Positions 1 through 9,526 of a stretch of 64,000 bases of DNA are shown piece by piece. The notes beneath the pieces were generated by a model. The model was given only the letters and a program-made list of their open reading frames with translations. It was not told the DNA's origin and did not search any database. The translations under genes were made by a program, and so were the position numbers. Position 1 is the first letter of the stretch. Every line of letters begins with the position of its first letter. The DNA is from Calothrix sp. NIES-2098 (GTDB lineage: Bacteria; Cyanobacteriota; Cyanobacteriia; Cyanobacteriales; Nostocaceae), in the NCBI GenBank assembly GCA_002368175.1, contig AP018172.1, forward strand, positions 1,052,001-1,116,000. The letters run 5' to 3'.

Positions 1-238
1 ATATTTGTAAAACTTTGGTGAATTTACCTATTCATATTCTTTTCTTAATCTTAGTTCAGTAAATTCCGGGTAACTATTTACACGAGTTAAACTACTAAGC
101 GCTAAATTTTTGTAATGAACAGAAGAATATTAGACGCAGTACGGCCTGTTTAAGAATAGGTCGCTATTTTGTGCATCTTAATTGATCGTTGAAACGCCTG
201 CTGAACCAGCGTATTTTCTCCCATCTATTTACTAAATT
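1..238. other. AT-rich leader without a gene
   Basis: No open frame of useful length and no RNA gene is visible here. It lies upstream of the gene remnant at 239 and the giant RTX gene. One octamer at 44-51 fits a single half of a cyanobacterial Pho box, but the second half at the expected spacing is missing, so no operator is called. Confidence 0.4.
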
Positions 239-361
239 ATGGCACCTATAAATTTGAATCCAGGTGATATTGCGATCGCTGGCTGGCAAATATTTCTATC
301 TGTGCCAAACCAACTCTGTGATTGCTGCATTTACAGCATAAATGTAGCTCGTTTTTCTTGA
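239..361 (+). pseudogene. Eroded 5' remnant of a paralogue of the giant RTX gene
   Basis: A 40-codon frame starts with ATG at 239 and ends with TGA at 359-361. Its first 15 residues (MAPINLNPGDIAIAG) closely match the start of the protein beginning at 416 (MAVNPGDIAFVG). After that the similarity stops and the frame ends quickly. I see this as the leftover start of a duplicated copy, or of a recombined ancestral start. A short leader peptide is possible, but there is no good ribosome binding site. Confidence 0.45.
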
Positions 362-401
362 TGTTTTTATTCAGTTTCTTTGTTCATTAAGTTCATCAAC
401 T

Positions 402-407
402 AGGAGA
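402..407 (+). promoter_or_regulatory. Ribosome binding site for the giant RTX gene
   Basis: The hexamer AGGAGA lies eight bases before the GTG at 416. It decides the GTG start and argues against use of the ATG at 239 for the long frame. Confidence 0.7.
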
Positions 408-415
408 TTTTATCT

Positions 416-3400
416 GTGGCAGTTAATCCTGGCGATATCGCTTTTGTTGGCGTAAATTCTACCGATCCAGATCAGTTTGCAATCCTTGCCTTAAAAGCAA
501 TTGGTCCTGGTGATACGTTCTATGTAACTGATGGTGGTTACATCTCACCCACGAATGCCGCAAACACAACGTTTCGGGCAACGGAAGGTTTCCTTCAGTA
601 CACAGCACCGGCTGGGGGAATCGCTGCGGGTAGTGTCATCCTGATTAATGCTGGCAGTGGTAATCCTCCATCGGTCTCTCTCAATGGTGGCGGTGCTGCC
701 GGAACTGTGACACTTCTTCCTAATAGCAGTAATAACACCACCAATTTATCATTTTCCACAAGTGGTGATTCACTCACTGTCTATACAGTTACAAGTGGGA
801 CATACTTGACTGGCACACCCACGCTGATTACTTTTATTGACTTTGGCGTTAATCCTTATGGTTCGGGTTCAGCGCAAGCATCCAACATCCCGACAATTTC
901 TGGAGGTCAGGTTCTCGACCTTGCTAATCTCGACAATGCAATCTTCACCAATGCCTCAAATGTATACTCTCAGACTATTTCTGATCTGAGTACTGCTAGT
1001 AACTTCACCCAACGGGAGACAACACCCTACGACCTCACCACACTGGCTTCATCTCCCATCACGACAATACCTAGCGTTACTCTTTCGGTTAGTCCTAACA
1101 CAGGTTCTGAAGCAGAGCAAACAGCAATTACTGTTACTGTCACAGCCGCTAGTGCGGTTTCTGGGGATCAGACAGTTACTTTAGGTGTAAGCGGCACAAA
1201 CATCACAACAGATGACTACGCCCTCAATAATACGACGACGAATGCCGTCACTATCACAATTCCCAACGGTCGGACAACAGGTACTGTGACTTTCAAGATT
1301 GCTGATGATACACAACTTGAGGGAACCGAAACCGCAACTCTGAGCATTAGCAACCCCTCTTCTGGAATTGCCTTGGGAAATGTAACGACTCAAAACATTA
1401 CAATTACCGACAACGATAGCGTTGTAGATTTGTCTAAGTATGTCCGGATTGGTCGGTATGATTTACCTGAACCAACCCGTACTGCTGCACCAGCCAACAG
1501 TTTGCTTGCCAAAGAAGCCTCAGCAGTGACCTACAACTGGGACACGGACACGCTGTTTGTTGTTGGGGATGGTGGGACATCGATTGTTCAGGTTACAAAA
1601 ACCGGACAGCTAATCAACTCCATGACATTAGCTCCTGGCAGTAGTCCCCAAGGCACAGAATTTTATGATACGGAAGGATTAACTTACGTTGGCAATGGCA
1701 AATTTGTCCTCACCGAAGAGCGCTACAGACAAGCTAACTTGTTTACGTATGTTGCAGGTGGCACGCTGCAAAGATCTGACGTTCAAACCGTCAAGCTTGG
1801 TACAACAGTTGGCAATATTGGGATTGAAGGCATCTCCTACGACCCATTGACAAGCGGATTCATTGCTGTAAAAGAGTTAAATCCAGAAGGAATTTTACAA
1901 ACAGGCATCGATTTTAATGCGGGTACTGCAACCAACGGTTCGCCGACAACAGACAATTCAACCAACCTTTTCAATCCGGCTCTGGCAAACCTCGCAGACT
2001 TTTCAGATGTTTTCGCTCTATCCAACCTGCCGGCTTTAAGTGGAACGCCAGATTACAACAATCTGCTGATCTTGAGTCAAGAGTCGGGCAAAATTGTCAA
2101 CATCGATCGCTCTGGAAATATTCAAAGTTCACTAACGATTATCGGCGACCCAGATAATCCGTTGTCTGTGACAGACCAGACTAATGAAGGTCTGACGATG
2201 GATCGCAATGGTATTCTATATGTCGTTAATGAAAATGGCGGCGGCGATGCCAACCACCCACAACTCTGGGTCTACGCACCGTCTTCAGTGCCAAATCAAG
2301 CTCCAACCGCGATCGCGCTGAAAAATCAGGTTAATGCGATCGCAGAAAATACCAGTACTACAACAAGGATTAAAGTAGCAGATATTGCTATTACTGATGA
2401 TGGGCTGGGAACCAATAATCTGACGGTGACTGGATCTGATGCCAACTTCTTTGAAGTTGATAGCACTGGATTATACATCAAAGCCGGAACCGTTCTAGAT
2501 TACGAAACCAAGACCAGCTATAGCATCAATATCAATGTAGACGATCCAAGCGTTGGCAGTAACCCAGATGTAAGCACACCTTACACCCTAAATATTACCG
2601 ATGTTGTCAATGAAGGTTCTGCCAGTACCTCACTGAAGATTACTGAAGTGGCTCCTTGGTCGAGTGGCAATAGCCCCCTTGCTGCCGATTGGTTTGAGGT
2701 GACAAATACTGGCCCCAGTGCGGTAAATATCACTGGTTGGAAGATAGATGATAACTCTAATTCCTTCGGTTCAGCAGTTGCCCTCAATGGCATCACTAAC
2801 ATCGCTGCTGGCGAGTCGGTTATCTTCATCGAAAGTTCCGATCCGGGAGTCATTCAGAACTTCAAAGCCTTATGGTTTGGTGCTAACGCGCCCGCGAATC
2901 TGCAAATTGGCACTTACTCTGGTTCAGGGGTTGGCTTAAGTACATCGGGGGATGCCGTTAACCTATTTGACGGCAGTGGCACATTACAAGCTAATGTCAC
3001 CTTTAGTGCTTCCCCAGGAAGTGCTCCATTCTCAACCTTCGACAATTCACCTGGTCTGAACAATGCGGCTATCTCGCAACTAAGTACCATCGGACAAAAT
3101 GGTGCTTTTGTTGCAGTGAACGATATCAATGAAATCGGGTCTCCAGCTACAATTGCTGCTCCTTCACCAGCTTCTCCTGTATTCAACTTCAGTACAGGTA
3201 GCTACAGTATCGCAGAGGGCAATACACCTGGCTTCTCTACCAACGCCACAGTGCGAATTTACCGCACTGGCGATGTATCTGGCACGAATAGCGTACAGCT
3301 AAAGCTAAGTGACGGCACGGCAACAGGTAGCGGTCTTTCTGCTCCTGTGCAAAGTACCCTTCAAGGGCCTAGCACTGGCTCGACCCCTTACATCCTCCCT

Positions 3401-6400
3401 GTCGCATCGGGTGTAAAGGTAATATCCCTTCTCACCACAGACAACACAGGAGCTAATCCCGACGACACCGTACCTAAAGTGGGCGGTGGCACCTACGGAA
3501 TGGACGGTATTCCTGATGGTTTGGGAGCTTTCGACAATGGCGATGGCACCTTTACTGTGCTAATGAATCATGAGTTAGGGAACACGAATGGCGTAGTGCG
3601 GGATCGTGGTGCAAAAGGTGCTTATGTTTCCAAGTTTGTCATTGACAAGAGTACTCTCCAAGTCGTTTCTGGTGAGGACTTGATCGAGCAAATCTATGGC
3701 TGGAACTCTACCACTCAAAGTGTTGACACTACTGCTCCCATCACCCTGGCAATCAACCGCTTTTGCTCTGCTGACCTCCCCGCTGTCACAGCTTTCTACA
3801 ACCCCAACACAGGACTTGGATCTCAAGCGCGAATTTTCATGAATGGGGAAGAAGGCGGTGCGACAGGTTATCAATTTGCTACGGTTGTCACTGGGGCTGA
3901 TGCGGGGAAAGCCTACATTCTCGGCAAGTTTAATCTTTCTACCAATGGTTCTGGTTTGTCAGGTGTGGGGGGGTGGGAAAATGCTCTTGCCAATCCCTAT
4001 GCTCAAGACAAAACTATCGTCATCGGCAACAACGATGGCGGTACTGGCATTATGAATAATGCGGTTGCCGTTTATGTCGGTACAAAGCAAAGCACGGGTA
4101 CTGAGGTTGACAAAGCTGGTCTTACCAACGGCACCCTCAAGTTTATCAACGTTGTGGGTAACTCTGCGGAAATTGCTAATGCCACAACTCGCGCCACCAA
4201 TATCATCAGTAGCACTCGATTTACCCTCAGCAGCACCGCCTCAACGACATTCTCCCGCCCCGAAGACGGCGCATGGAACCCCCTCGATCCTCGCCAATAC
4301 TTCTTCGCCACCACCGATCGCCTTGATCAGGTATCAGATGGAGTCGGAACTCAGATTGGGCAGACCCGCCTATGGCGCTTGACCTTCGATGATATTACTA
4401 ATCCAGATGCTGGGGGGACAATCGACCTGCTAGTTGATGGTGATACAGTCAATGGTGTAAAAGTCAATATGTTTGACAATATCACCATTGATAAGTACGG
4501 TCACATCTTGCTGCAAGAAGATGTGGGTGGTGCAGCACACAATGGCAGGATCTGGCAGTATGACATTGCCACAGACACCCTAAAACAAATTGCAAAACAC
4601 GATCCCGATCGCTTTGGAGATATTGGTAAAGTTGCAACTTCACCGTTTAATAATGATGAAGAATCTTCTGGAATTATTGATGTTCAAGACATTCTAGGCC
4701 CCGGTTGGTTCTTGACTTCTGACCAAGCCCACTACACTACAGGGGTTACAACATCGCAGGTAGAAGGGGGACAGCTACTGGCAATCTTCAACCCGGATAC
4801 CTACAACGCAGCAATTGATTATAACAACACGCCAATTACGGTTACGTTCAACCCCGGTGAGACGTACAAGGATGTGCAGATTCCGATCGCGGGAGATTTC
4901 ACACCAGAAGCCAACGAAACCGTTAACTTGAGTTTGGTGAATCCCAGTGCAGGTACAGTCATTGGCACTAAGCAGCCTACCGCAGTGTTAACTATCAATA
5001 ATGACGATCTACCTCCTAGTGCTCGCATCCATGATATCCAGGGAGCAGGGCATATTTCACCTCTCAATGGTCAGAACGTCACCAATGTTCCAGGTATTGT
5101 TATTGCCGTAGCTAGCAACGGATTTTACTTACAAGACCCCAACCCCGATAACGACGATCGCACTTCCGAAGGCATCTTTGTCTTTACTAGTTCTGTTCCT
5201 ACAGTTGCAGTAGGCGATTACATCCAGGTAAGTGGTAAGGTTTCTGAATTCCGTCCTGGTAGCAATGCTAACAACGTGACTACTACGGAAATTATCAATC
5301 CCACAATCAATAAGCTATCTTCAGGTAATAGCTTGCCTGCTGCAATCTTTTTGGGCAACGGTGGTCGCACCATCCCCACAACAGTAATTGAAGACGATTC
5401 TACTAATGTAGAAACCAATGGCAGCTTCGATCCGGCGAATGATGGCATTGACTTCTATGAAAGCCTAGAAGGAATGCGGGTGCAAATCAATAACCCAGTT
5501 GCCACTAGCCCCACTAACGACTTTGGCGAAGTTTGGGTGTTAGCAGATAACGGAGTCAACGCTACTAGTAAAACCGCTAGAGGCGGTAGCTTAATTAACC
5601 AAACCGATTTCAACCCGGAACGCATTCAAATTGATGACAATCTGTTCTCTGGCGGAACACCCAAGGTCAGTGTGGGTGCTAAGTTTGGCACAATTGTCGG
5701 TGTAGTAGACTACAACTTTAACAATTACGAAGTCCTGCCAACTACTGCACCGACTGTAGTTACGCCCAGTACCCTAACCAAGGAAGTTACTAATCTTACT
5801 GCTACGTCCAGCCAACTAACGGTTGCTACCTTCAACGTTGAAAACCTCGATCCTGGTGATGGTGCTACCAAGTTCAACAACTTGGCTGCCAGAATTGTGA
5901 ATAACTTGAAATCTCCAGACATTATTTCTCTGGAAGAAATTCAAGACAATAATGGGGCGACGAATGATAGCGTAGTTGATGCCAGCGTTACTTACCAAAC
6001 ATTAATTAATGCGATCGCATCTGCTGGTGGCCCCACATATCAATATCGGCAAATTAACCCAGTAGATGATACTAATGGCGGTGAACCTGGTGGTAATATC
6101 CGCGTAGGTTTCTTGTTTAACCCCAATCGTGTCAGCTTTGTAGACCGTCCTGGCGGTACTTCTACCTCCAATACTATAGTTAGCAATGTCGGAGGTACTG
6201 CTACACTTTCTGCTAGTCCTGGTTTAGTTGACCCAACAAACTCCGCTTTTAATAGCAGTCGTAAGCCGTTAGTTGGAGAATTTACTTTCAACGGTCAGAC
6301 TGTATATGTCATCGGCAATCACTTTAACTCTAAAGGTGGCGATCAACCTTTATACGGGCCGAATCAACCACCAACACTCAGCAGCGAAGTACAGCGCCAG

Positions 6401-8275
6401 CAGCAAGCCACAATAGTGAAAAACTTTGTGCAGAGTATTCTGGCGATTAACCCTAACGCCAATGTGGTTGTAGCAGGTGACTTGAATGATTTCGAGTTCT
6501 CTAATCCCCTGAATACGCTCAAAAGTGCCGGACTTAGTGCTTTAATTGAAACTCTACCCGCAAATGAGCGTTATACCTACAACTTTGAAGGTAATGCTCA
6601 AACTCTAGATCATATCCTGGTAAGTAACAACTTGTTCAATAAACTCGACGGGTATGATGTAGTACATATCAATTCCGAGTTTTCCGACCAGGATAGCGAC
6701 CATGACCCCAGCGTCGCTAGGTTTAACTTACTAGCTAATCAAGCACCAACAGCAGTTAACCTGAATAATCAGCGTAATAGTATCAATGAAAACAGTGATA
6801 CTAGTAGCCAGGTGAAAGTGGCAGAGATTGCGATCGCAGATGATGGTTTAGGTACAAATAACCTGAGTTTAACTGGTGTAGATGCTAGCTTCTTTGAAAT
6901 CGAAAATTCTGTTTTGTATCTCAAAGCCGGAACCAACCTCGATTACGAAAGTAAATCTAGCTACAACGTTATGGTTGCTGTTGACGATCCCGCAGTTGGT
7001 AATACTCCGGATGCTACTGCAAACTTCACTTTGACTGTCAATGATGTTAATGAAGCACCAAAAGCAGTCAACCTCAATAATCAAGTTAATAGTATCAATG
7101 AAAACAGTGATACTATTAGCCGAGTCAGAGTGGCAGATATTGTGATCGCAGATGATGCACTGGGTACAAATAACCTGAGTTTAACGGGTGCAGATGCTAG
7201 CTTCTTTGAAATCGACAATTCTGTTTTGTATCTCAAAGCGGGAACCAACCTCGATTACGAAAGCAAATCAAGCTACAAAGTTACAGTTGCAGTTGATGAC
7301 CCGACAGTAGGCAATAATCCTGATGCTACTGCTAGTTTCTCTTTGAGCGTCACCGATGTGAATGAAGCACCAGTGGCTAACAATGATAGCGCCACTACTA
7401 GTGATATTAAGCCAGTTACAATTAATGTTCTGGCGAATGATAGCGACCCAGATAGCGATCCACTCAGTATTAGCAGCTTTACTAATCCTAATGGCGGTAC
7501 GGTGGTGAAAAATCAGGATAATACCTTCACCTATACCCCTGACATTGGCTTTTCTGGTAGTGATAGCTTTGCCTATACCGCCAGCGATGGTAAAGGTGGT
7601 ACTGACACAGCAACCGTCAACTTGACTGTAAACCGTATTAGTACTGGAATTTTTGGTACTTTAAATCAGGATAATCTCACAGGCACAAACCAAAAAGATC
7701 TGATTGGAGGTTTAGCTGGTGATGATTCACTCAAAGGTGGTAACGGTGAAGACACTATCTATGGTGGTCTTGGCAATGACAGCCTTAATGGTGAAAACGG
7801 CAACGATATTCTCTACGGTAATGACGGCAACGACAGCCTTGATGGCGGAAATGGTAACGACACCTTATATGGTGATAGCGGCAATGATACTTTAATAGGT
7901 GGAAATGGTGATGATCTCTTAGTTGGAGGTAAAGGAAGCGACTTCCTGACTGGTAGTAATGGTAGCGATCGCTTTTATTTAACTGGTAAAAGTACTGGTG
8001 AATTCGACACTATCACTGACTTTGTGCATGGAGTTGACTCTATTGTTATCTCCAAGTCGGAATTCGGACTGAGCCAACTACCAGGTGTACTTAACTCCAG
8101 CTTGTTCTGGTCTGGTACCAGTGCTAATACGCCGAGCAATCGCTTTATCTACAATTCAAGTACAGGGAACCTATTCTTTGACGCAGATGGAATCGGTAGC
8201 ACAACACAAATTCAAATAGCCCAGTTAACGAATAGGGCTATGCTTACCAGTAGCGATATTACTGTGATTGCATAG
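416..8275 (+). CDS. Giant multidomain RTX exoprotein: phytase-like, LTD, PhoX-like phosphatase, exonuclease-phosphatase, cadherin-like
   Basis: This 2619-residue protein starts at GTG behind a good ribosome binding site. Visible domains, with approximate residues: N-terminal beta domain 1-220; Calx-beta 222-336; SdiA-regulated/phytase-like propeller 340-622; cadherin-like 627-737; lamin-tail domain 741-870; Calx-beta first half 919-970; PhoX-like (DUF839) region 977-1460; Calx-beta second half 1463-1530; OB-like plus endonuclease/exonuclease/phosphatase domain 1533-2105 with FNVENL, GNHFNSK, AGDLNDF and SDHDPS motifs; two near-identical 104-residue cadherin-like repeats 2110-2317; another Ig-like repeat to 2410; nonapeptide RTX calcium repeats 2412-2510; and a type I secretion tail. 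There is no classical signal peptide, which fits export by a type I system. I infer an extracellular enzyme releasing phosphate from organic phosphorus and DNA. No TolC or HlyB/D genes lie nearby. The domain calls are firm; the substrates are not. Confidence 0.85.
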   Translation: MAVNPGDIAFVGVNSTDPDQFAILALKAIGPGDTFYVTDGGYISPTNAANTTFRATEGFLQYTAPAGGIAAGSVILINAGSGNPPSVSLNGGGAAGTVTLLPNSSNNTTNLSFSTSGDSLTVYTVTSGTYLTGTPTLITFIDFGVNPYGSGSAQASNIPTISGGQVLDLANLDNAIFTNASNVYSQTISDLSTASNFTQRETTPYDLTTLASSPITTIPSVTLSVSPNTGSEAEQTAITVTVTAASAVSGDQTVTLGVSGTNITTDDYALNNTTTNAVTITIPNGRTTGTVTFKIADDTQLEGTETATLSISNPSSGIALGNVTTQNITITDNDSVVDLSKYVRIGRYDLPEPTRTAAPANSLLAKEASAVTYNWDTDTLFVVGDGGTSIVQVTKTGQLINSMTLAPGSSPQGTEFYDTEGLTYVGNGKFVLTEERYRQANLFTYVAGGTLQRSDVQTVKLGTTVGNIGIEGISYDPLTSGFIAVKELNPEGILQTGIDFNAGTATNGSPTTDNSTNLFNPALANLADFSDVFALSNLPALSGTPDYNNLLILSQESGKIVNIDRSGNIQSSLTIIGDPDNPLSVTDQTNEGLTMDRNGILYVVNENGGGDANHPQLWVYAPSSVPNQAPTAIALKNQVNAIAENTSTTTRIKVADIAITDDGLGTNNLTVTGSDANFFEVDSTGLYIKAGTVLDYETKTSYSININVDDPSVGSNPDVSTPYTLNITDVVNEGSASTSLKITEVAPWSSGNSPLAADWFEVTNTGPSAVNITGWKIDDNSNSFGSAVALNGITNIAAGESVIFIESSDPGVIQNFKALWFGANAPANLQIGTYSGSGVGLSTSGDAVNLFDGSGTLQANVTFSASPGSAPFSTFDNSPGLNNAAISQLSTIGQNGAFVAVNDINEIGSPATIAAPSPASPVFNFSTGSYSIAEGNTPGFSTNATVRIYRTGDVSGTNSVQLKLSDGTATGSGLSAPVQSTLQGPSTGSTPYILPVASGVKVISLLTTDNTGANPDDTVPKVGGGTYGMDGIPDGLGAFDNGDGTFTVLMNHELGNTNGVVRDRGAKGAYVSKFVIDKSTLQVVSGEDLIEQIYGWNSTTQSVDTTAPITLAINRFCSADLPAVTAFYNPNTGLGSQARIFMNGEEGGATGYQFATVVTGADAGKAYILGKFNLSTNGSGLSGVGGWENALANPYAQDKTIVIGNNDGGTGIMNNAVAVYVGTKQSTGTEVDKAGLTNGTLKFINVVGNSAEIANATTRATNIISSTRFTLSSTASTTFSRPEDGAWNPLDPRQYFFATTDRLDQVSDGVGTQIGQTRLWRLTFDDITNPDAGGTIDLLVDGDTVNGVKVNMFDNITIDKYGHILLQEDVGGAAHNGRIWQYDIATDTLKQIAKHDPDRFGDIGKVATSPFNNDEESSGIIDVQDILGPGWFLTSDQAHYTTGVTTSQVEGGQLLAIFNPDTYNAAIDYNNTPITVTFNPGETYKDVQIPIAGDFTPEANETVNLSLVNPSAGTVIGTKQPTAVLTINNDDLPPSARIHDIQGAGHISPLNGQNVTNVPGIVIAVASNGFYLQDPNPDNDDRTSEGIFVFTSSVPTVAVGDYIQVSGKVSEFRPGSNANNVTTTEIINPTINKLSSGNSLPAAIFLGNGGRTIPTTVIEDDSTNVETNGSFDPANDGIDFYESLEGMRVQINNPVATSPTNDFGEVWVLADNGVNATSKTARGGSLINQTDFNPERIQIDDNLFSGGTPKVSVGAKFGTIVGVVDYNFNNYEVLPTTAPTVVTPSTLTKEVTNLTATSSQLTVATFNVENLDPGDGATKFNNLAARIVNNLKSPDIISLEEIQDNNGATNDSVVDASVTYQTLINAIASAGGPTYQYRQINPVDDTNGGEPGGNIRVGFLFNPNRVSFVDRPGGTSTSNTIVSNVGGTATLSASPGLVDPTNSAFNSSRKPLVGEFTFNGQTVYVIGNHFNSKGGDQPLYGPNQPPTLSSEVQRQQQATIVKNFVQSILAINPNANVVVAGDLNDFEFSNPLNTLKSAGLSALIETLPANERYTYNFEGNAQTLDHILVSNNLFNKLDGYDVVHINSEFSDQDSDHDPSVARFNLLANQAPTAVNLNNQRNSINENSDTSSQVKVAEIAIADDGLGTNNLSLTGVDASFFEIENSVLYLKAGTNLDYESKSSYNVMVAVDDPAVGNTPDATANFTLTVNDVNEAPKAVNLNNQVNSINENSDTISRVRVADIVIADDALGTNNLSLTGADASFFEIDNSVLYLKAGTNLDYESKSSYKVTVAVDDPTVGNNPDATASFSLSVTDVNEAPVANNDSATTSDIKPVTINVLANDSDPDSDPLSISSFTNPNGGTVVKNQDNTFTYTPDIGFSGSDSFAYTASDGKGGTDTATVNLTVNRISTGIFGTLNQDNLTGTNQKDLIGGLAGDDSLKGGNGEDTIYGGLGNDSLNGENGNDILYGNDGNDSLDGGNGNDTLYGDSGNDTLIGGNGDDLLVGGKGSDFLTGSNGSDRFYLTGKSTGEFDTITDFVHGVDSIVISKSEFGLSQLPGVLNSSLFWSGTSANTPSNRFIYNSSTGNLFFDADGIGSTTQIQIAQLTNRAMLTSSDITVIA
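6743..7366 (+). repeat. Two tandem 312-bp coding repeats (cadherin-like units)
   Basis: Copies at 6743-7054 and 7055-7366 have the same length and very similar DNA and protein (each 104 residues, ending in DVNEAP). A more divergent third relative lies in the same gene near 2299-2625. The high DNA similarity suggests a recent internal duplication or gene conversion. Confidence 0.85.
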
Positions 8276-8370
8276 CAAAGTCATAGCGATCGCGTTTGTA
8301 GCGGTGTAGTCACTGCTGGTTATTTAATTAAGACTTAAGCAAAATGCAACCAAAAACCTGATACTTGCGT

Positions 8371-8407
8371 AGCGGTAATTCAAAAATTACCGCTATTTTT
8401 GTTTTTT
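8371..8407 (+). terminator. Rho-independent terminator of the RTX gene
   Basis: A perfect 10-bp stem (AGCGGTAATT at 8371-8380, AATTACCGCT at 8385-8394) with a CAAA loop is followed by ATTTTTGTTTTTT. It lies about 95 bases after the RTX stop codon. Confidence 0.85.
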
Positions 8408-8572
8408 ATGAGTAAATCCTCTTAATACGTTCTATTAGACTTCTCCAAATGGTTAATATCAAATGTCAAATGCAAATACTATCCTAGAAATAGAAGAGGA
8501 AAAGAATATAGAGAAGAGGTATGAGGACAGGTAAGGACGTGCAAGTGAGAATATAACAAATGACTATTAACT

Positions 8573-9316
8573 ATGGGCTATCGATCAATGAGAAATGACA
8601 ACAAATCACCAATCATTCGTTTAGAAAATATCTTTAAAATCTACGGTAGTGGTGAAACCGAAGTTAAAGCACTAAATAATGTGAATTTGACTATTGATGA
8701 AGGTGAATATTGTTCAATTATGGGGCCTTCTGGTTCAGGTAAATCCACAGCCATGAATATTATCGGCTGTTTGGATCGCCCCACCTCTGGAAATTACTAT
8801 CTAGATAACATTAACGTAGCGCAAATGGACGATAAAGCATTGGCGCACATTCGCAACAAAAAACTAGGGTTTGTCTTTCAACAATTTCACTTATTATCCC
8901 AACTCACAGCCTTAGAAAATGTCATGTTACCGATGGCGTATGCTGGAATCAATATCACCGAAAGACGCGATCGCGCTACTGAAGCTTTGATGCGAGTAGG
9001 CTTAGAAAAGCGCCTCAACAACAAACCCACTCAACTCTCTGGTGGACAACAACAAAGAGTAGCGATCGCCCGTGCCATTGTCAATCGTCCCGTCGTTCTT
9101 CTAGCCGATGAACCCACTGGCGCACTAGATTCACGCACGACTCAAGAAGTCTTAAATATCTTTAGTGAATTGAACGCCAGTGGTATTACAGTAGTTATGG
9201 TTACTCATGAACCAGATGTAGCCCGTCAAACCCAACGCATAGTTTGGTTCCGCGACGGTGAAGTTATACACTCCCACCTTACTCCTGCTGATTTAACTCA
9301 TTTGGCTGCAACGTAA
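8573..9316 (+). CDS. MacB/LolD-type ABC transporter ATP-binding protein
   Basis: A 247-residue ABC ATPase. It shows Walker A GPSGSGKST (51-59), signature LSGGQ (155-159), Walker B VVLLADE (174-180) and the switch histidine (H212). The sequence after the Q-loop (FQQFHLL) is typical of the MacB/LolD/DevA group, which powers export of peptides, lipids or lipoproteins with a FtsX-like permease and a periplasmic adaptor. Neither partner is next to it: the RTX gene lies upstream and a carotenoid protein downstream on the other strand. It is therefore an orphan ATPase here. The start is uncertain; Met6 at 8588 is an alternative, and no strong ribosome binding site is seen for either. Confidence 0.85.
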   Translation: MGYRSMRNDNKSPIIRLENIFKIYGSGETEVKALNNVNLTIDEGEYCSIMGPSGSGKSTAMNIIGCLDRPTSGNYYLDNINVAQMDDKALAHIRNKKLGFVFQQFHLLSQLTALENVMLPMAYAGINITERRDRATEALMRVGLEKRLNNKPTQLSGGQQQRVAIARAIVNRPVVLLADEPTGALDSRTTQEVLNIFSELNASGITVVMVTHEPDVARQTQRIVWFRDGEVIHSHLTPADLTHLAAT

Positions 9317-9481
9317 ATTACGATGATTACCTAAAAACTTCATCTATAAAATATCGATTGAGAAGAAGTGAAAAATATTAAATCAGGATAGTATTTGGTA
9401 AATGGATAATTTATGTTTATTTAATGATGAATTAATTATCAAAATAAATCTATTATTCAGCATTAAAAATTATATTTTTAT

Positions 9482-9510
9482 GGCTAATAACTGATTCGTT
9501 GTTATTAGCC
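9482..9510. terminator. Hairpin between convergent genes
   Basis: A perfect 10-bp inverted repeat (GGCTAATAAC at 9482-9491, GTTATTAGCC at 9501-9510) sits between the 3' ends of the ABC ATPase gene and the carotenoid-protein gene. There is no long T-run directly after the stem on either strand, so it may be a weak bidirectional terminator or an mRNA 3'-end stabiliser. Confidence 0.55.
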
Positions 9511-9526
9511 TTGATATTGCTATAAA

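Noticed and set aside
44..51. Possible Pho box before the phosphatase-containing giant gene
   Set aside because: Only one half-site matches; the second half at the expected spacing is absent.
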